Shown: positions 41,931 to 49,876 of the stretch, piece after piece
How the letters are laid out: every line of letters begins with the position of its first letter
How positions within the stretch are numbered: position 1 is the stretch's first letter
Assembly (NCBI GenBank): GCA_023140195.1
Contig: JAGLME010000015.1
Location: 62,001 to 126,000 of the forward strand
Length of the DNA stretch: 64,000 bases
DNA from: Thermoplasmata archaeon
GTDB taxonomy: Archaea; Thermoplasmatota; Thermoplasmata; RBG-16-68-12; SOIM01
Direction: 5' to 3'
Notes under the pieces: model-generated
The model's input: only the letters and a program-made list of their open reading frames with translations
Database searches by the model: none
Told to the model about the DNA's origin: nothing
Program-made: the position numbers and the translations under genes

Positions 41931-42419
41931 ATGGATATCCCATTGGAAAAGAAGTTCAACATGCTCAGCCAGATACAGAGGGCATCTCACTTTGAATGGT
42001 TGAGGGCGGCCAAGGAATTGTGTCCAGACGTCAGTGAATTGGACCTGGTTCTCAAGTTCTGGGAGATCGTCGGGCACGATACCGCCAAGAACTACCTGAA
42101 GCACCTGGACCCTGAGAAATCTCTTCCTGAACAGATCGCCAAGAACTTCGTGTTTAGTAGTCAGGCGATGGGGGAGGACGCCGAGTTCGTCGAAGGGAAG
42201 GACGAGAAGGAAGCGTTCGCGCAGCACGTTGGATGTCCGTGGTTCGAATGGCATCAAAGACTTGATAAGATGGATCAGGACCAGGCCGGTTGCGACAAGT
42301 GGCTGGAGACCTTTGTGGACGATATCAACAAGGAGTTGGGAACGAGCCTGAAATGGGAAACGGTCAAATCTATACCGAAAGGGGACGAAGTCTGCCTCAG
42401 GCGATTCTGGGTCGAGTGA
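41931..42419 (+). CDS. Hypothetical protein, possibly of the ATC-hydrolase-like family
   Basis: A 162-residue soluble protein. Conserved-looking parts are CPWFEWHQRL, DQAGCDKWLE and the end GDEVCLRRFWVE. The pattern of a C-P-W-x-x-x-H motif and a final cysteine before an F/W strand recalls the L-2-amino-thiazoline-4-carboxylate hydrolase-like domain, but I cannot confirm this. It follows the dienoyl-CoA-reductase-like gene after nine bases and is likely co-transcribed with it. Confidence 0.5.
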   Translation: MDIPLEKKFNMLSQIQRASHFEWLRAAKELCPDVSELDLVLKFWEIVGHDTAKNYLKHLDPEKSLPEQIAKNFVFSSQAMGEDAEFVEGKDEKEAFAQHVGCPWFEWHQRLDKMDQDQAGCDKWLETFVDDINKELGTSLKWETVKSIPKGDEVCLRRFWVE

Positions 42420-42503
42420 GCGTCTGCAAAAAGACTAATAGAGCAGTTAGTATTCCTTTGAATGTCACCTGAATGATTGGTGAAAAGGGGGTCTGGAGGA
42501 GAG

Positions 42504-44399
42504 ATGGCTATCTCAAACGTGGCTGGTAATCCTGGGGAGAAAACGCTCCTACTCGGCAACGAGGCCATCGCGAGAGGTTTTATCGAAGGTGGGCTGCGGG
42601 TCGCCGCATCCTATCCTGGCACTCCCGCTTCAGAGATCCTCAACACTCTGATCAACGTCGGAGACAAGTACGGCATCTACACCGAGTGGTCCACCAACGA
42701 GAAGGTGGCCGCCGAAGTGGCCATATCCACCGCAATCAGCGGTTTGCGTTCCATGGTCTCAATGAAGGGCGTAGGCGTCAACGTTGCCTCTGAGCCTTTC
42801 CAAGCCTTCTCATACATGGGCACCGTGGGCGGCATCGTCCTCGTTTCAGCAGATGATGTTGGCATGCACAGCTCACACACCGAACAGGATAACCGTTTCT
42901 TTGCCAGAGAGGCTTACTTACCCATTTTCGAACCTCCAGGTCCAATGGGCGCGCATCAGATGGCCAAGGCAGCTCTGGACTTCTCCGAGAAATGGGGTCA
43001 ACCGGTCATGTTCCGCACCACCACACGGATCGGACATTCGGCAGCAGATATCACACTGGGGCCGGTCCAGAAGACCAAAGAGAAGGGCGAATTCAAGCGG
43101 GATCCCAATCGATGGGTCAATCTTCCGGTCAATGCCAGGCGGATGAGAAGAGAGCTCATAGAAAGAATGGAGAAGATCGGGGAGGAAGTGGAGAGTATCC
43201 CATTCAACCAGATTGTGGCAGAAGGTGACGGTCAGTTCGGGGTAATTTCGTGCGGCGTGACTTTCAATGTGGTCAGAGAAGCGTTCAAGGATTTGGGCCT
43301 GGGCGATAAGATTGGGCTCATGAAGATCGGTACTCCATATCCCCTACCAAAGAAGATGGTGCAGCAGTTCCTTGCCTCGAACGAACGTGTTCTTATCGTC
43401 GAAGAAGTGGAGCCGTTCGTGGAGACACAGGTGAAGAGTCTGGCTCATGAAGGGTCTTTAAGCACGCAGATCCTGGGAAAGGAACACATCCCGCTGGCAG
43501 GCGAATCAGGACCCAGAGAGGTCGTCATGGGCCTTAGCCAGTTCATGGGCATGGAACCTCCCAATAGGTTTGAACGGGCGGATAGAATATGGAAGGAAGC
43601 ACAAGCTCTGATACCTCCCAGACCTCCGGTTCTCTGCCCAGGTTGCGGCCACAGGACCGCCTTCTTCGCTATCAACGTCGTCGAGAAGAAACTCGGCCTC
43701 AAGAAAGAAGGGGGGATCGTCAAACCCTCCGACATCGGTTGTTACACCTTAGGCTACCAGAGTCCTCTGAACGCAGTCGATACCAACTACTGCATGGGGT
43801 CCAGCATTGGGGCATCATCCGGGTTCTCGCATGTCATTGACAACAAGATCGTGTGCACAATCGGCGATTCTACCTTCTTCCACTCGGGCATCCCTCCGCT
43901 TCTGAACGCGGTCTATAACAAGGCAGACATCAACGTGGTGGTTCTGGACAACAGCACTACCGCGATGACCGGGTTCCAGCCGCACCCGGGCGTGGGAACC
44001 ACCGCAACCGGTCAGGATACGAAGTGCATTCTCATCGAGGACGTTGCAAGGGCATGTGGAGCTGACACTGTGGACGTGGTCGGCTCTCTGGACCTGGATG
44101 GGCTCGTGGAAGCCCTTGAGAAGGCTGTCAATACGAGTGGAGTTTCCGTGGTGGTCGCCAGACAACCGTGCGTTCTATTGGACGTCAGGACCAGGTTGAA
44201 GAAAGGGGAGAAGATCAAGAAGTATCAGGTCGACCAGGAGCTCTGCACGAAGTGCGAACTGTGCCTGAACCTCTTCGGATGTCCTGCATTCCGTAAGATC
44301 GATGATGTGATCGACGTGGACCTCGCCCTGTGCAACGGCTGTGCCGCTTGCGCGAACATCCTGGTGTGTCCCCAGGAAGCCTTCAAGGAGGTGGACTAG
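42504..44399 (+). CDS. iorA: Indolepyruvate:ferredoxin oxidoreductase, alpha subunit
   Basis: A 631-residue subunit that oxidatively decarboxylates aryl pyruvates to aryl-acetyl-CoA with reduction of ferredoxin. The N-terminal pyrimidine-binding domain has LLGNEAIARG, SYPGTPAS and SMKGVGVNVASEP. The central TPP domain begins at about residue 370 with CPGCGHRTAFFAI and carries the GDSTFFHSG metal-binding motif. The C-terminus is a ferredoxin domain with CTKCELCLNLFGCP and CNGCAACANILVCP. The ATG at 42504 follows GGAGGAGAG. Together with iorB and the aminotransferase it forms a unit for aromatic amino-acid breakdown. Confidence 0.92.
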   Translation: MAISNVAGNPGEKTLLLGNEAIARGFIEGGLRVAASYPGTPASEILNTLINVGDKYGIYTEWSTNEKVAAEVAISTAISGLRSMVSMKGVGVNVASEPFQAFSYMGTVGGIVLVSADDVGMHSSHTEQDNRFFAREAYLPIFEPPGPMGAHQMAKAALDFSEKWGQPVMFRTTTRIGHSAADITLGPVQKTKEKGEFKRDPNRWVNLPVNARRMRRELIERMEKIGEEVESIPFNQIVAEGDGQFGVISCGVTFNVVREAFKDLGLGDKIGLMKIGTPYPLPKKMVQQFLASNERVLIVEEVEPFVETQVKSLAHEGSLSTQILGKEHIPLAGESGPREVVMGLSQFMGMEPPNRFERADRIWKEAQALIPPRPPVLCPGCGHRTAFFAINVVEKKLGLKKEGGIVKPSDIGCYTLGYQSPLNAVDTNYCMGSSIGASSGFSHVIDNKIVCTIGDSTFFHSGIPPLLNAVYNKADINVVVLDNSTTAMTGFQPHPGVGTTATGQDTKCILIEDVARACGADTVDVVGSLDLDGLVEALEKAVNTSGVSVVVARQPCVLLDVRTRLKKGEKIKKYQVDQELCTKCELCLNLFGCPAFRKIDDVIDVDLALCNGCAACANILVCPQEAFKEVD

Positions 44400-44999
44400 G
44401 TGGCGGTTGATGTCAAGGTGGTGCTTGCCGGGGTTGGCGGTCAGGGAGCGGTACTGGCTGGCTATGTTCTTGCCGCCTCTGCTATCAAGGAAGGACTCTC
44501 GGTCAGGACCTACGGCGATATGGGCATGTCCAGAAGGGGCGGTTCCGTGAGCTCGTTCGTCAACATCTTCGACAAAGAAGGCACATCTGCGACCGCGGTC
44601 GGAACTGCAGACCTTTTGGTGGGATTGGAACCGATTGAAGCGGTTCGGTACTGCAAGTATCTCAAAGAAGATGGAATCGTGGTGGTCAACTCATATCTTA
44701 TCCTACCATCAACTGTCGGAAAGAAGGACAGAGCAGAACTGTCCGAGGTCGAAAACCTCCTGGAATTCCTCAAGAAGAACTTCAAGAAGACCATCGTTTT
44801 TGACGCTAATAAGATCGCTTGCGAGATTAACTCACTCACGACAAACATTGTCATGCTGGGTGCAGCGTTCTCGACCGGAAAAATACCCGTTTCGACCGAA
44901 ACATTCAAGCAGACGCTACGAGATTCATTTGCCCCCGAAATCGCCGAGATGAACATCGAGGCGTTCGAGAGAGGGTACGATGAGTGCAATCGAAAGTGA
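44400..44999 (+). CDS. iorB: Indolepyruvate:ferredoxin oxidoreductase, beta subunit
   Basis: A 199-residue gamma/beta-type subunit of the 2-oxoacid:ferredoxin oxidoreductase family. It shows the N-terminal LAGVGGQGAVLAGYVLA and the central GDMGMSRRGGSVSSFV motif that contacts CoA. The GTG start at 44400 follows the iorA stop directly, within a GGAGGTGG ribosome site, so production of the two subunits is linked. Confidence 0.92.
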   Translation: MAVDVKVVLAGVGGQGAVLAGYVLAASAIKEGLSVRTYGDMGMSRRGGSVSSFVNIFDKEGTSATAVGTADLLVGLEPIEAVRYCKYLKEDGIVVVNSYLILPSTVGKKDRAELSEVENLLEFLKKNFKKTIVFDANKIACEINSLTTNIVMLGAAFSTGKIPVSTETFKQTLRDSFAPEIAEMNIEAFERGYDECNRK

Positions 45000-45013
45000 A
45001 AGAGGAGATTGAC

Positions 45014-46147
45014 ATGTTTTCAAGTCGTATGGACAATATTGAGCAATCAGGTATCAGGAAGATCTTCGGCATGGCGGACGAGAAGTCCATTCATCTTGGG
45101 ATTGGAGAGCCGGATTTCAACCCACCGCCGCACATTGCTGTCGCCTTGAAGGAGGCGGTTGATGCTGGTTATAACAAGTACTCACCGGTGCTCGGGCTGC
45201 CCGAGCTGAGAGAGGCCCTGGTCGGTAGGATGCGGAGGTTCAAGAAGGACGTGACCGTGGACAACATCATGGTCACCATGGGAGCCTCTTCCGGATTGGC
45301 GCTTTCCTCGATGGCGTTCTACGAGCCGGGTGACGAGATACTCTTCCCAGATCCGGGATTCGTGTTCTACAAGCCCCACTCGATACTCTACAAGGCCAAG
45401 CCGGTCTGCTACGCGCTCAGGCACGAGCATAACTACATTCCCCAAGTGGATGAGATCAACGAGCTGGTCACCAAGAACACCAAAGCGATAATCACCAACT
45501 CGCCTTCGAACCCTTGTGGTTCGACTTTCCCCAAGGATGTGGTCAGGGGGATAATAGAGATCGCACGAGACAACAACATGGTGATAATCTCCGACGAGGT
45601 CTACGACGAGATAGTCTACGAGGGGGAACACCATTCCTTCCTGGGAGATTATGAGAATGTCGTACACCTGAACTCCTTCTCCAAGACATTCGCCATGACC
45701 GGCTGGAGGATAGGCTACATGGTCAGTTCTCCCGATATCATCGAGCACATCTCCAGGCTTCAGTACTACGCCATCGCATGCCCGTCCACACCTCTTCAGA
45801 GAGCTTGTCTGGCAGGTCTGCAGGGTCCCAAGGACTTCATCGCCGACATGGTCTCCCACTTCAAGCACAGGAGGGACGTTATCGTTGACAGGTTGAACGC
45901 CATCGACGGCTTCAGCTGCGTCAAGCCCACGGGAGCCTTCTACGTCTTCCCGTCATATGACTTCAAGATCGACGATACTGACCTCGCCATGCACATTCTG
46001 AAGGCAGGAGTTGTCTCTACATACGGATCCGCCTTCGGGAACCGGGGCAAAGGGCACATCAGGTTCTCATACGCTAACTCGGTCGAAAACATTGAAAAGG
46101 GAATGGACATTGTCAGAGATGCAGTTTCGGAGCTGGAAAGAAACTAA
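45014..46147 (+). CDS. Class I aminotransferase (aromatic/aspartate type)
   Basis: A 377-residue fold-type I PLP aminotransferase. Visible motifs are GIGEPDFNPP, YSPVLGLPELREA, NSPSNPCGS (the substrate/PLP-binding Asn), SDEVYDEIVYEG and the PLP lysine in NSFSKTFAMTGWRIGY; the C-terminal RFSYANS carries the carboxylate-binding arginine. ATG at 45014 follows AGAGGAGAT; an upstream codon at 44984 lies inside iorB. Its place after iorAB suggests that it makes phenylpyruvate, hydroxyphenylpyruvate or indolepyruvate from aromatic amino acids. Confidence 0.88.
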   Translation: MFSSRMDNIEQSGIRKIFGMADEKSIHLGIGEPDFNPPPHIAVALKEAVDAGYNKYSPVLGLPELREALVGRMRRFKKDVTVDNIMVTMGASSGLALSSMAFYEPGDEILFPDPGFVFYKPHSILYKAKPVCYALRHEHNYIPQVDEINELVTKNTKAIITNSPSNPCGSTFPKDVVRGIIEIARDNNMVIISDEVYDEIVYEGEHHSFLGDYENVVHLNSFSKTFAMTGWRIGYMVSSPDIIEHISRLQYYAIACPSTPLQRACLAGLQGPKDFIADMVSHFKHRRDVIVDRLNAIDGFSCVKPTGAFYVFPSYDFKIDDTDLAMHILKAGVVSTYGSAFGNRGKGHIRFSYANSVENIEKGMDIVRDAVSELERN

Positions 46148-46155
46148 GTGGTCCA

Positions 46156-46635
46156 ATGGGCAAACTGGTGTTCGATGCGAATTTGTGCACAGGATGCAGA
46201 GCGTGTGAACTGGCTTGCAGTTTCAAGAAGGAAGAGGTTTTCTCTCCGACCAAGTCCAGGGTCCGCGTTGTTAAGATAGACGAGGAAGGGGTCGATGTCC
46301 CTGTTGGGTGTGAACATTGTGATGATGCTCCCTGTATTGCTGTCTGTCCTGTGGACGCTCTCTATGAAGATCTAGAAACCGGTGCTGTACTGATAAATCA
46401 TGACACCTGCATCGGGTGTAGATTGTGTATTCCAGCCTGTCCTTTTGCTGCGATTTCCCATGATCCTGTTGCAAAGAGGGTGTACAAGTGCGACATGTGC
46501 CACGGCGAACCTGAGTGTGTCAAGTGGTGCTTCACTGGTGCGATCAAACACGTGGAATCCCTCGAAGAGTATACTCGTGAAAAGAGGAAGGCCATTGCCG
46601 AGAAAGTCTCGGAAGGAACGGGGGTGGGCCAATGA
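46156..46635 (+). CDS. AOR-associated 4Fe-4S electron-transfer subunit (second copy)
   Basis: A 159-residue homologue of the ferredoxin-type subunit at 9193-9645, with four clusters: CTGCRACELAC, CEHCDDAPCIAVCP, CIGCRLCIPACP and CDMCHGEPECVKWC. It starts with ATG eight bases after the aminotransferase stop, and its own stop overlaps the AOR start (ATGA). Electrons from aryl aldehyde oxidation probably leave the AOR through it. Confidence 0.87.
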   Translation: MGKLVFDANLCTGCRACELACSFKKEEVFSPTKSRVRVVKIDEEGVDVPVGCEHCDDAPCIAVCPVDALYEDLETGAVLINHDTCIGCRLCIPACPFAAISHDPVAKRVYKCDMCHGEPECVKWCFTGAIKHVESLEEYTREKRKAIAEKVSEGTGVGQ

Positions 46636-48626
46636 CGTTCAACCTGGGAGGTTATGCTGGGAAGGAACTGCACATCGACCTCACTCGGGGGAAGATTACC
46701 AAGGTCGAACTCTCCGAAGCAGACTGCAAGAGGTTCATCGGCGGTCGCGGAATGGATGCCAAGACCCTGTTCGATTCCGTTTCACCCGGCACCAATCCTC
46801 TTGGTCCTGGGAACGTGGTCTGTCTATCCACTGGTCCCATTGCCGGTCTTCTTGGTCCAACAACTGGAAGGGTGAACGTTGCGAGCAAATCCCCACTGAC
46901 GGGGATCTATGGTAACGCAAATGCCGGCACCAATTTCGGCCCTGAGATCAAGTACGCTGGCTATGACAGGATTGTTGTCCGAGGAAGAGCAAAGAAACCC
47001 GTTTACATTTCAATTGAAGATGATGATGTACAGATCAGAGACGCCAAACACTTGTGGGGCGAAGGCGTTTTCGAAACCAACTATCGTTTGCAGGAAGAGC
47101 ACAACGGCTATGATACCAAAGTGGCTGCAATAGGTCCAGCTGCGGAGAAAGGAGTTCTGTACGGTAGTGTGATATTCGACTTCTGGGACGCTGCTGGGAG
47201 GTCTGGTGTAGGTTCGGTCATCGCATCCAAGAACCTCAAGGCGATCGCTGCAACAGGCACTGGAGAGCTCAAGGTCGCGGACATTGACAGGTATCGAGAA
47301 GTGATAGAGGACGGATGGAAGGGCATTCTGGAAGATCCAGGATTCAAGACCGGGGAGCATTCCTCATTGGGTACGCTCGTATGCGTCGGCTGGGGCAACG
47401 CCCAAGGCTGGCTGGCAACAAAGAACTTCACCGAGGGCGACTTCGACGGAGCCGACGGCATCAGCGGCGAGGAGTTCCGGGACAAGTACTCCACAAAGGA
47501 CACTCCACTGCCCGGTGGAAGGGCGTGCATGTCATGTCCGAATCGTTGCAAGAGGTTCGGAAGGGTCGAGAAAGGGAAGTATGCTGGCACCAAGGGGAAC
47601 ATCGAGTTCGAAGGCGTCGGTGCGTTCGGTTCCAAGTGCGGCGTTTCCGATATGGAAGCTGTCTTTCACGCCTACATGCTGGCCAACGATTACGGAATGG
47701 ACTGCATCTCATGCGGTAATACGATTGCCTTTTTCATGGAACTGTTCGAGAAGGGAATCCTTAGCAAGAAGGACACTGGCGGTCTGGACCTGAAGTTCGG
47801 TAACGGGGACGCGATGGTGGAGATGGTGCATCGGATCGGCAACAAGCAAGGCAAGCTCGGAGAACTTGGAGCACTGGGTACCAAGAGAGCAGCCAGGAAG
47901 ATCGGAAAAGGGGCTCAGAAGTACGAGACCACCATCAAGGGAATGGAGACCATCGTTTGTGATCCAAGGGCATCCAAGGGGTTCGGTTTCGGGTACGCAG
48001 TTGGGAGCAGAGGTTCTGACCATCTTAGAGCGCATCCGGTCTTCGAGATGCTGAGAATCCCAGAAGATGTCGGAAAGGAGATATTCGGCTCGAGCGAATC
48101 GGTCACGCTGAGAACATACGGCGGGAAGGTCAACATGGTCGTCTGGCACGAGAACATTGGGGCAATCTCAGATTCTATGGGTACGTGCAGGTTCATGCAT
48201 GCTTCCTACTATGCCGGCTATCCGATCCCGGAGATGCTTGCCAAATCAAAAGGCGGAAAAGATACTCATTCCATCAAGTACCACGAATGGATTTCAGCAG
48301 CAACCGGAATGGAACTGGACTATTATGGAATGCTCGAGGCGGGAGCCAGGATAGTCAACCTCGAAAGGGCGATCAACGTGAGATTCGGCATAAGGAGGAA
48401 GGACGACACCCTGCCCAGGAGATTCATTGAGGAACCCCTCACATCGGGCGCGGCCAAAGGCCAGACGTTCCCCGAAGACAGGCTCAACAAGATGATCGAT
48501 CACTATTACAGGATACGTGGCTGGGATGCGAAGACGGGCCTTCAGAAGAAGAGGAAGCTGATTGACTCGGGGCTGGAGGACGTGGCGGAGGACCTCGGGA
48601 AGAGAAAGCTCCTCGCAAAGAAGTGA
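46632..48626 (+). CDS. Aldehyde:ferredoxin oxidoreductase (second copy)
   Basis: A 664-residue tungsten-enzyme homologue, about 50 residues longer than the first copy. FIGGRGMDAKTLFD and the pterin-binding GPTTGRVNVASKSP open the protein. The cluster ligands are CMSCPNRC (a CxxCxxxC variant) and the later DSMGTCRF. Being coupled to iorAB and the aminotransferase, it most likely handles aryl-acetaldehydes, or the matching acids in reverse, that arise as side products of 2-oxoacid decarboxylation. The ATG overlaps the ferredoxin stop. Confidence 0.9.
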   Translation: MTFNLGGYAGKELHIDLTRGKITKVELSEADCKRFIGGRGMDAKTLFDSVSPGTNPLGPGNVVCLSTGPIAGLLGPTTGRVNVASKSPLTGIYGNANAGTNFGPEIKYAGYDRIVVRGRAKKPVYISIEDDDVQIRDAKHLWGEGVFETNYRLQEEHNGYDTKVAAIGPAAEKGVLYGSVIFDFWDAAGRSGVGSVIASKNLKAIAATGTGELKVADIDRYREVIEDGWKGILEDPGFKTGEHSSLGTLVCVGWGNAQGWLATKNFTEGDFDGADGISGEEFRDKYSTKDTPLPGGRACMSCPNRCKRFGRVEKGKYAGTKGNIEFEGVGAFGSKCGVSDMEAVFHAYMLANDYGMDCISCGNTIAFFMELFEKGILSKKDTGGLDLKFGNGDAMVEMVHRIGNKQGKLGELGALGTKRAARKIGKGAQKYETTIKGMETIVCDPRASKGFGFGYAVGSRGSDHLRAHPVFEMLRIPEDVGKEIFGSSESVTLRTYGGKVNMVVWHENIGAISDSMGTCRFMHASYYAGYPIPEMLAKSKGGKDTHSIKYHEWISAATGMELDYYGMLEAGARIVNLERAINVRFGIRRKDDTLPRRFIEEPLTSGAAKGQTFPEDRLNKMIDHYYRIRGWDAKTGLQKKRKLIDSGLEDVAEDLGKRKLLAKK

Positions 48627-48631
48627 TTTCA

Positions 48632-48817
48632 ATGCCAGTCTGCAAGTTGTGCAAGAGAAGGATCGACCTCACCAAGAAGTTCGAGAGGGTGTACAAGTGC
48701 TCTAAGTGTGGGAGCGCGGTGTGCAAGGACCACTTCAAAGAGACCAAAGAGCTGTGCTACGCATGCGCTGGTAAGGAAGTCACTCCCAAGAGAAGATCTT
48801 TTGTGAGACGGGTCTAG
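48632..48817 (+). CDS. Small zinc-knuckle protein
   Basis: A 61-residue basic protein with CKLC, CSKCG, VCKDHF and CYAC, that is, seven cysteines and one histidine that could bind two zinc ions in a treble-clef or B-box-like way. ATG at 48632 lies six bases after the AOR stop; an in-frame GTG at 48623 overlaps that stop. The tail KRRSFVRRV is strongly basic. Function unknown; an RNA- or protein-binding accessory is possible. Confidence 0.65.
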   Translation: MPVCKLCKRRIDLTKKFERVYKCSKCGSAVCKDHFKETKELCYACAGKEVTPKRRSFVRRV

Positions 48818-48826
48818 AACGATAGC

Positions 48827-48836
48827 GATTTATACT
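48827..48836 (+). promoter_or_regulatory. TATA-like box before the PIN-domain pair
   Basis: GATTTATACT lies 32-41 bases before the ATG at 48868, suggesting an independent transcript for the two small genes that follow. Confidence 0.45.
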
Positions 48837-48867
48837 CTCTGAACGTTGCCCACGTTGGTGTGGATAG

Positions 48868-49098
48868 ATGCCAAATCTGAATGCCAAAGAAGTTTCCACG
48901 ATGGTTAGGGAATACTTCGATGAAATCAAGAAAAGCAAGTTCATCTTTGATGTTAGTTCGGTGAATTTCGACGAAGATGAAGACTTCTGGGTAGTCTCTT
49001 GTGAGGTAGCCAATGTCTTCGATGATGCGCCTAGGCAATACGAGGTCACAGTCGATGACAAGGAAGAAGAAATCTCCGATGTCAAGGAGATTGAATAG
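48868..49098 (+). CDS. Small acidic protein upstream of a PIN-domain gene
   Basis: A 76-residue, strongly acidic protein: a helix (AKEVSTMVREYFDEIKKS) is followed by beta-strands with FWVVSCEVAN and RQYEVTVDD. It has no DNA-binding signature such as AbrB or RHH. Its 3' end overlaps the next gene by about 20 bases, which suggests coupled translation, as in toxin-antitoxin pairs, but it could equally be an unrelated archaeal conserved protein. Confidence 0.6.
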   Translation: MPNLNAKEVSTMVREYFDEIKKSKFIFDVSSVNFDEDEDFWVVSCEVANVFDDAPRQYEVTVDDKEEEISDVKEIE

Positions 49099-49570
49099 GA
49101 CTCACAAGCCGGTTCTCATAGATACTAGCCCTTTGCTGTTGTTGCTAGTGGGAGCTTATGATGAAAGCCTTATTGGGAAATTCAAGAGGGTCAGCAGGTA
49201 CAATCAGACAGACTTCGATCTATTAGTGCAGTATCTAGCTGGAAGGAAAGTCTGCGTGACCCCTGGAGTACTTGCGGAAATGTCGAACTTGGCCATGGGA
49301 CTCAAACGTGGTGAATTTGGACGGTTGATTGACCACAATATACAGGAACTGAAGCGAATGGATGAGCGCTACGTGCCTAAGGACACTATTTTCGATATGA
49401 GAGAGTTCAGGAGAATAGGCGTCACGGACACTTCATTATTGGTGGCCGCAGAGGAGTGCGAAGGGGAGATACTCACAGCGGATCATCCTCTGTGCTTTAG
49501 GTGCAGAAAGAAGGGGATATCGGCGACGCATATGACAGAACTGCAATGGCAGGGAGATCACTTGCTCTAG
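49079..49570 (+). CDS. PIN-domain-like protein (VapC-like or Nob1/UPF-type nuclease candidate)
   Basis: A 163-residue protein with the acidic pattern of PIN nucleases: PVLIDTSPLLLL (Asp15), TPGVLAEMSNL (Glu), IGVTDTSLLVAA (Asp) and EILTADHPL (Asp). It probably cleaves RNA with divalent metal. The start is uncertain: ATG at 49079 is used here, while TTG at 49091 has AAGGAG just upstream; both overlap the preceding acidic gene. A VapBC-like toxin-antitoxin arrangement is possible, but the upstream gene does not look like a standard VapB. Confidence 0.65.
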   Translation: MSRRLNRTHKPVLIDTSPLLLLLVGAYDESLIGKFKRVSRYNQTDFDLLVQYLAGRKVCVTPGVLAEMSNLAMGLKRGEFGRLIDHNIQELKRMDERYVPKDTIFDMREFRRIGVTDTSLLVAAEECEGEILTADHPLCFRCRKKGISATHMTELQWQGDHLL

Positions 49571-49608
49571 GAAAAGGTCTTTTATCAGAAAAACAACGTA
49601 AGGGTTCG

Positions 49609-49875
49609 ATGCCTCGGGTCAAGGTCAAGTTCTTCGGGACCTTTTCAGAACTCACTAAGACTAGGAAGGATGAATTGGAGTTCGACGGCGAGACGCTGGA
49701 TGACCTGATCGAGTTCATGTGCTCCAAATACGGAAGGAAGTTCCGGGACAGGGTCGAAGGTAGCCCAGAAGGCCCAGAGGTGTTGTTCGCCGTGAACGGG
49801 AAGATCGGCGAGAAGAACGTTTCACTGAATGATGGTGATGAGATACTTGTTTCCTACCCGGTAGGAGGTGGATGA
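49609..49875 (+). CDS. MoaD/ThiS-family protein (second copy)
   Basis: An 88-residue beta-grasp protein ending in Gly-Gly-Gly (YPVGGG) with the usual VNGK and LNDGDEILVSYP turns. It may serve tungsten/molybdenum cofactor synthesis or another thiocarboxylate pathway, or be a SAMP-like protein modifier. ATG at 49609 was chosen because the preceding in-frame sequence overlaps the PIN gene; a TATA-like CTTTTATC is near 49579. Its stop lies one base before the next gene's TTG, within that gene's ribosome site. Confidence 0.8.
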   Translation: MPRVKVKFFGTFSELTKTRKDELEFDGETLDDLIEFMCSKYGRKFRDRVEGSPEGPEVLFAVNGKIGEKNVSLNDGDEILVSYPVGGG

Positions 49876-49876
49876 G

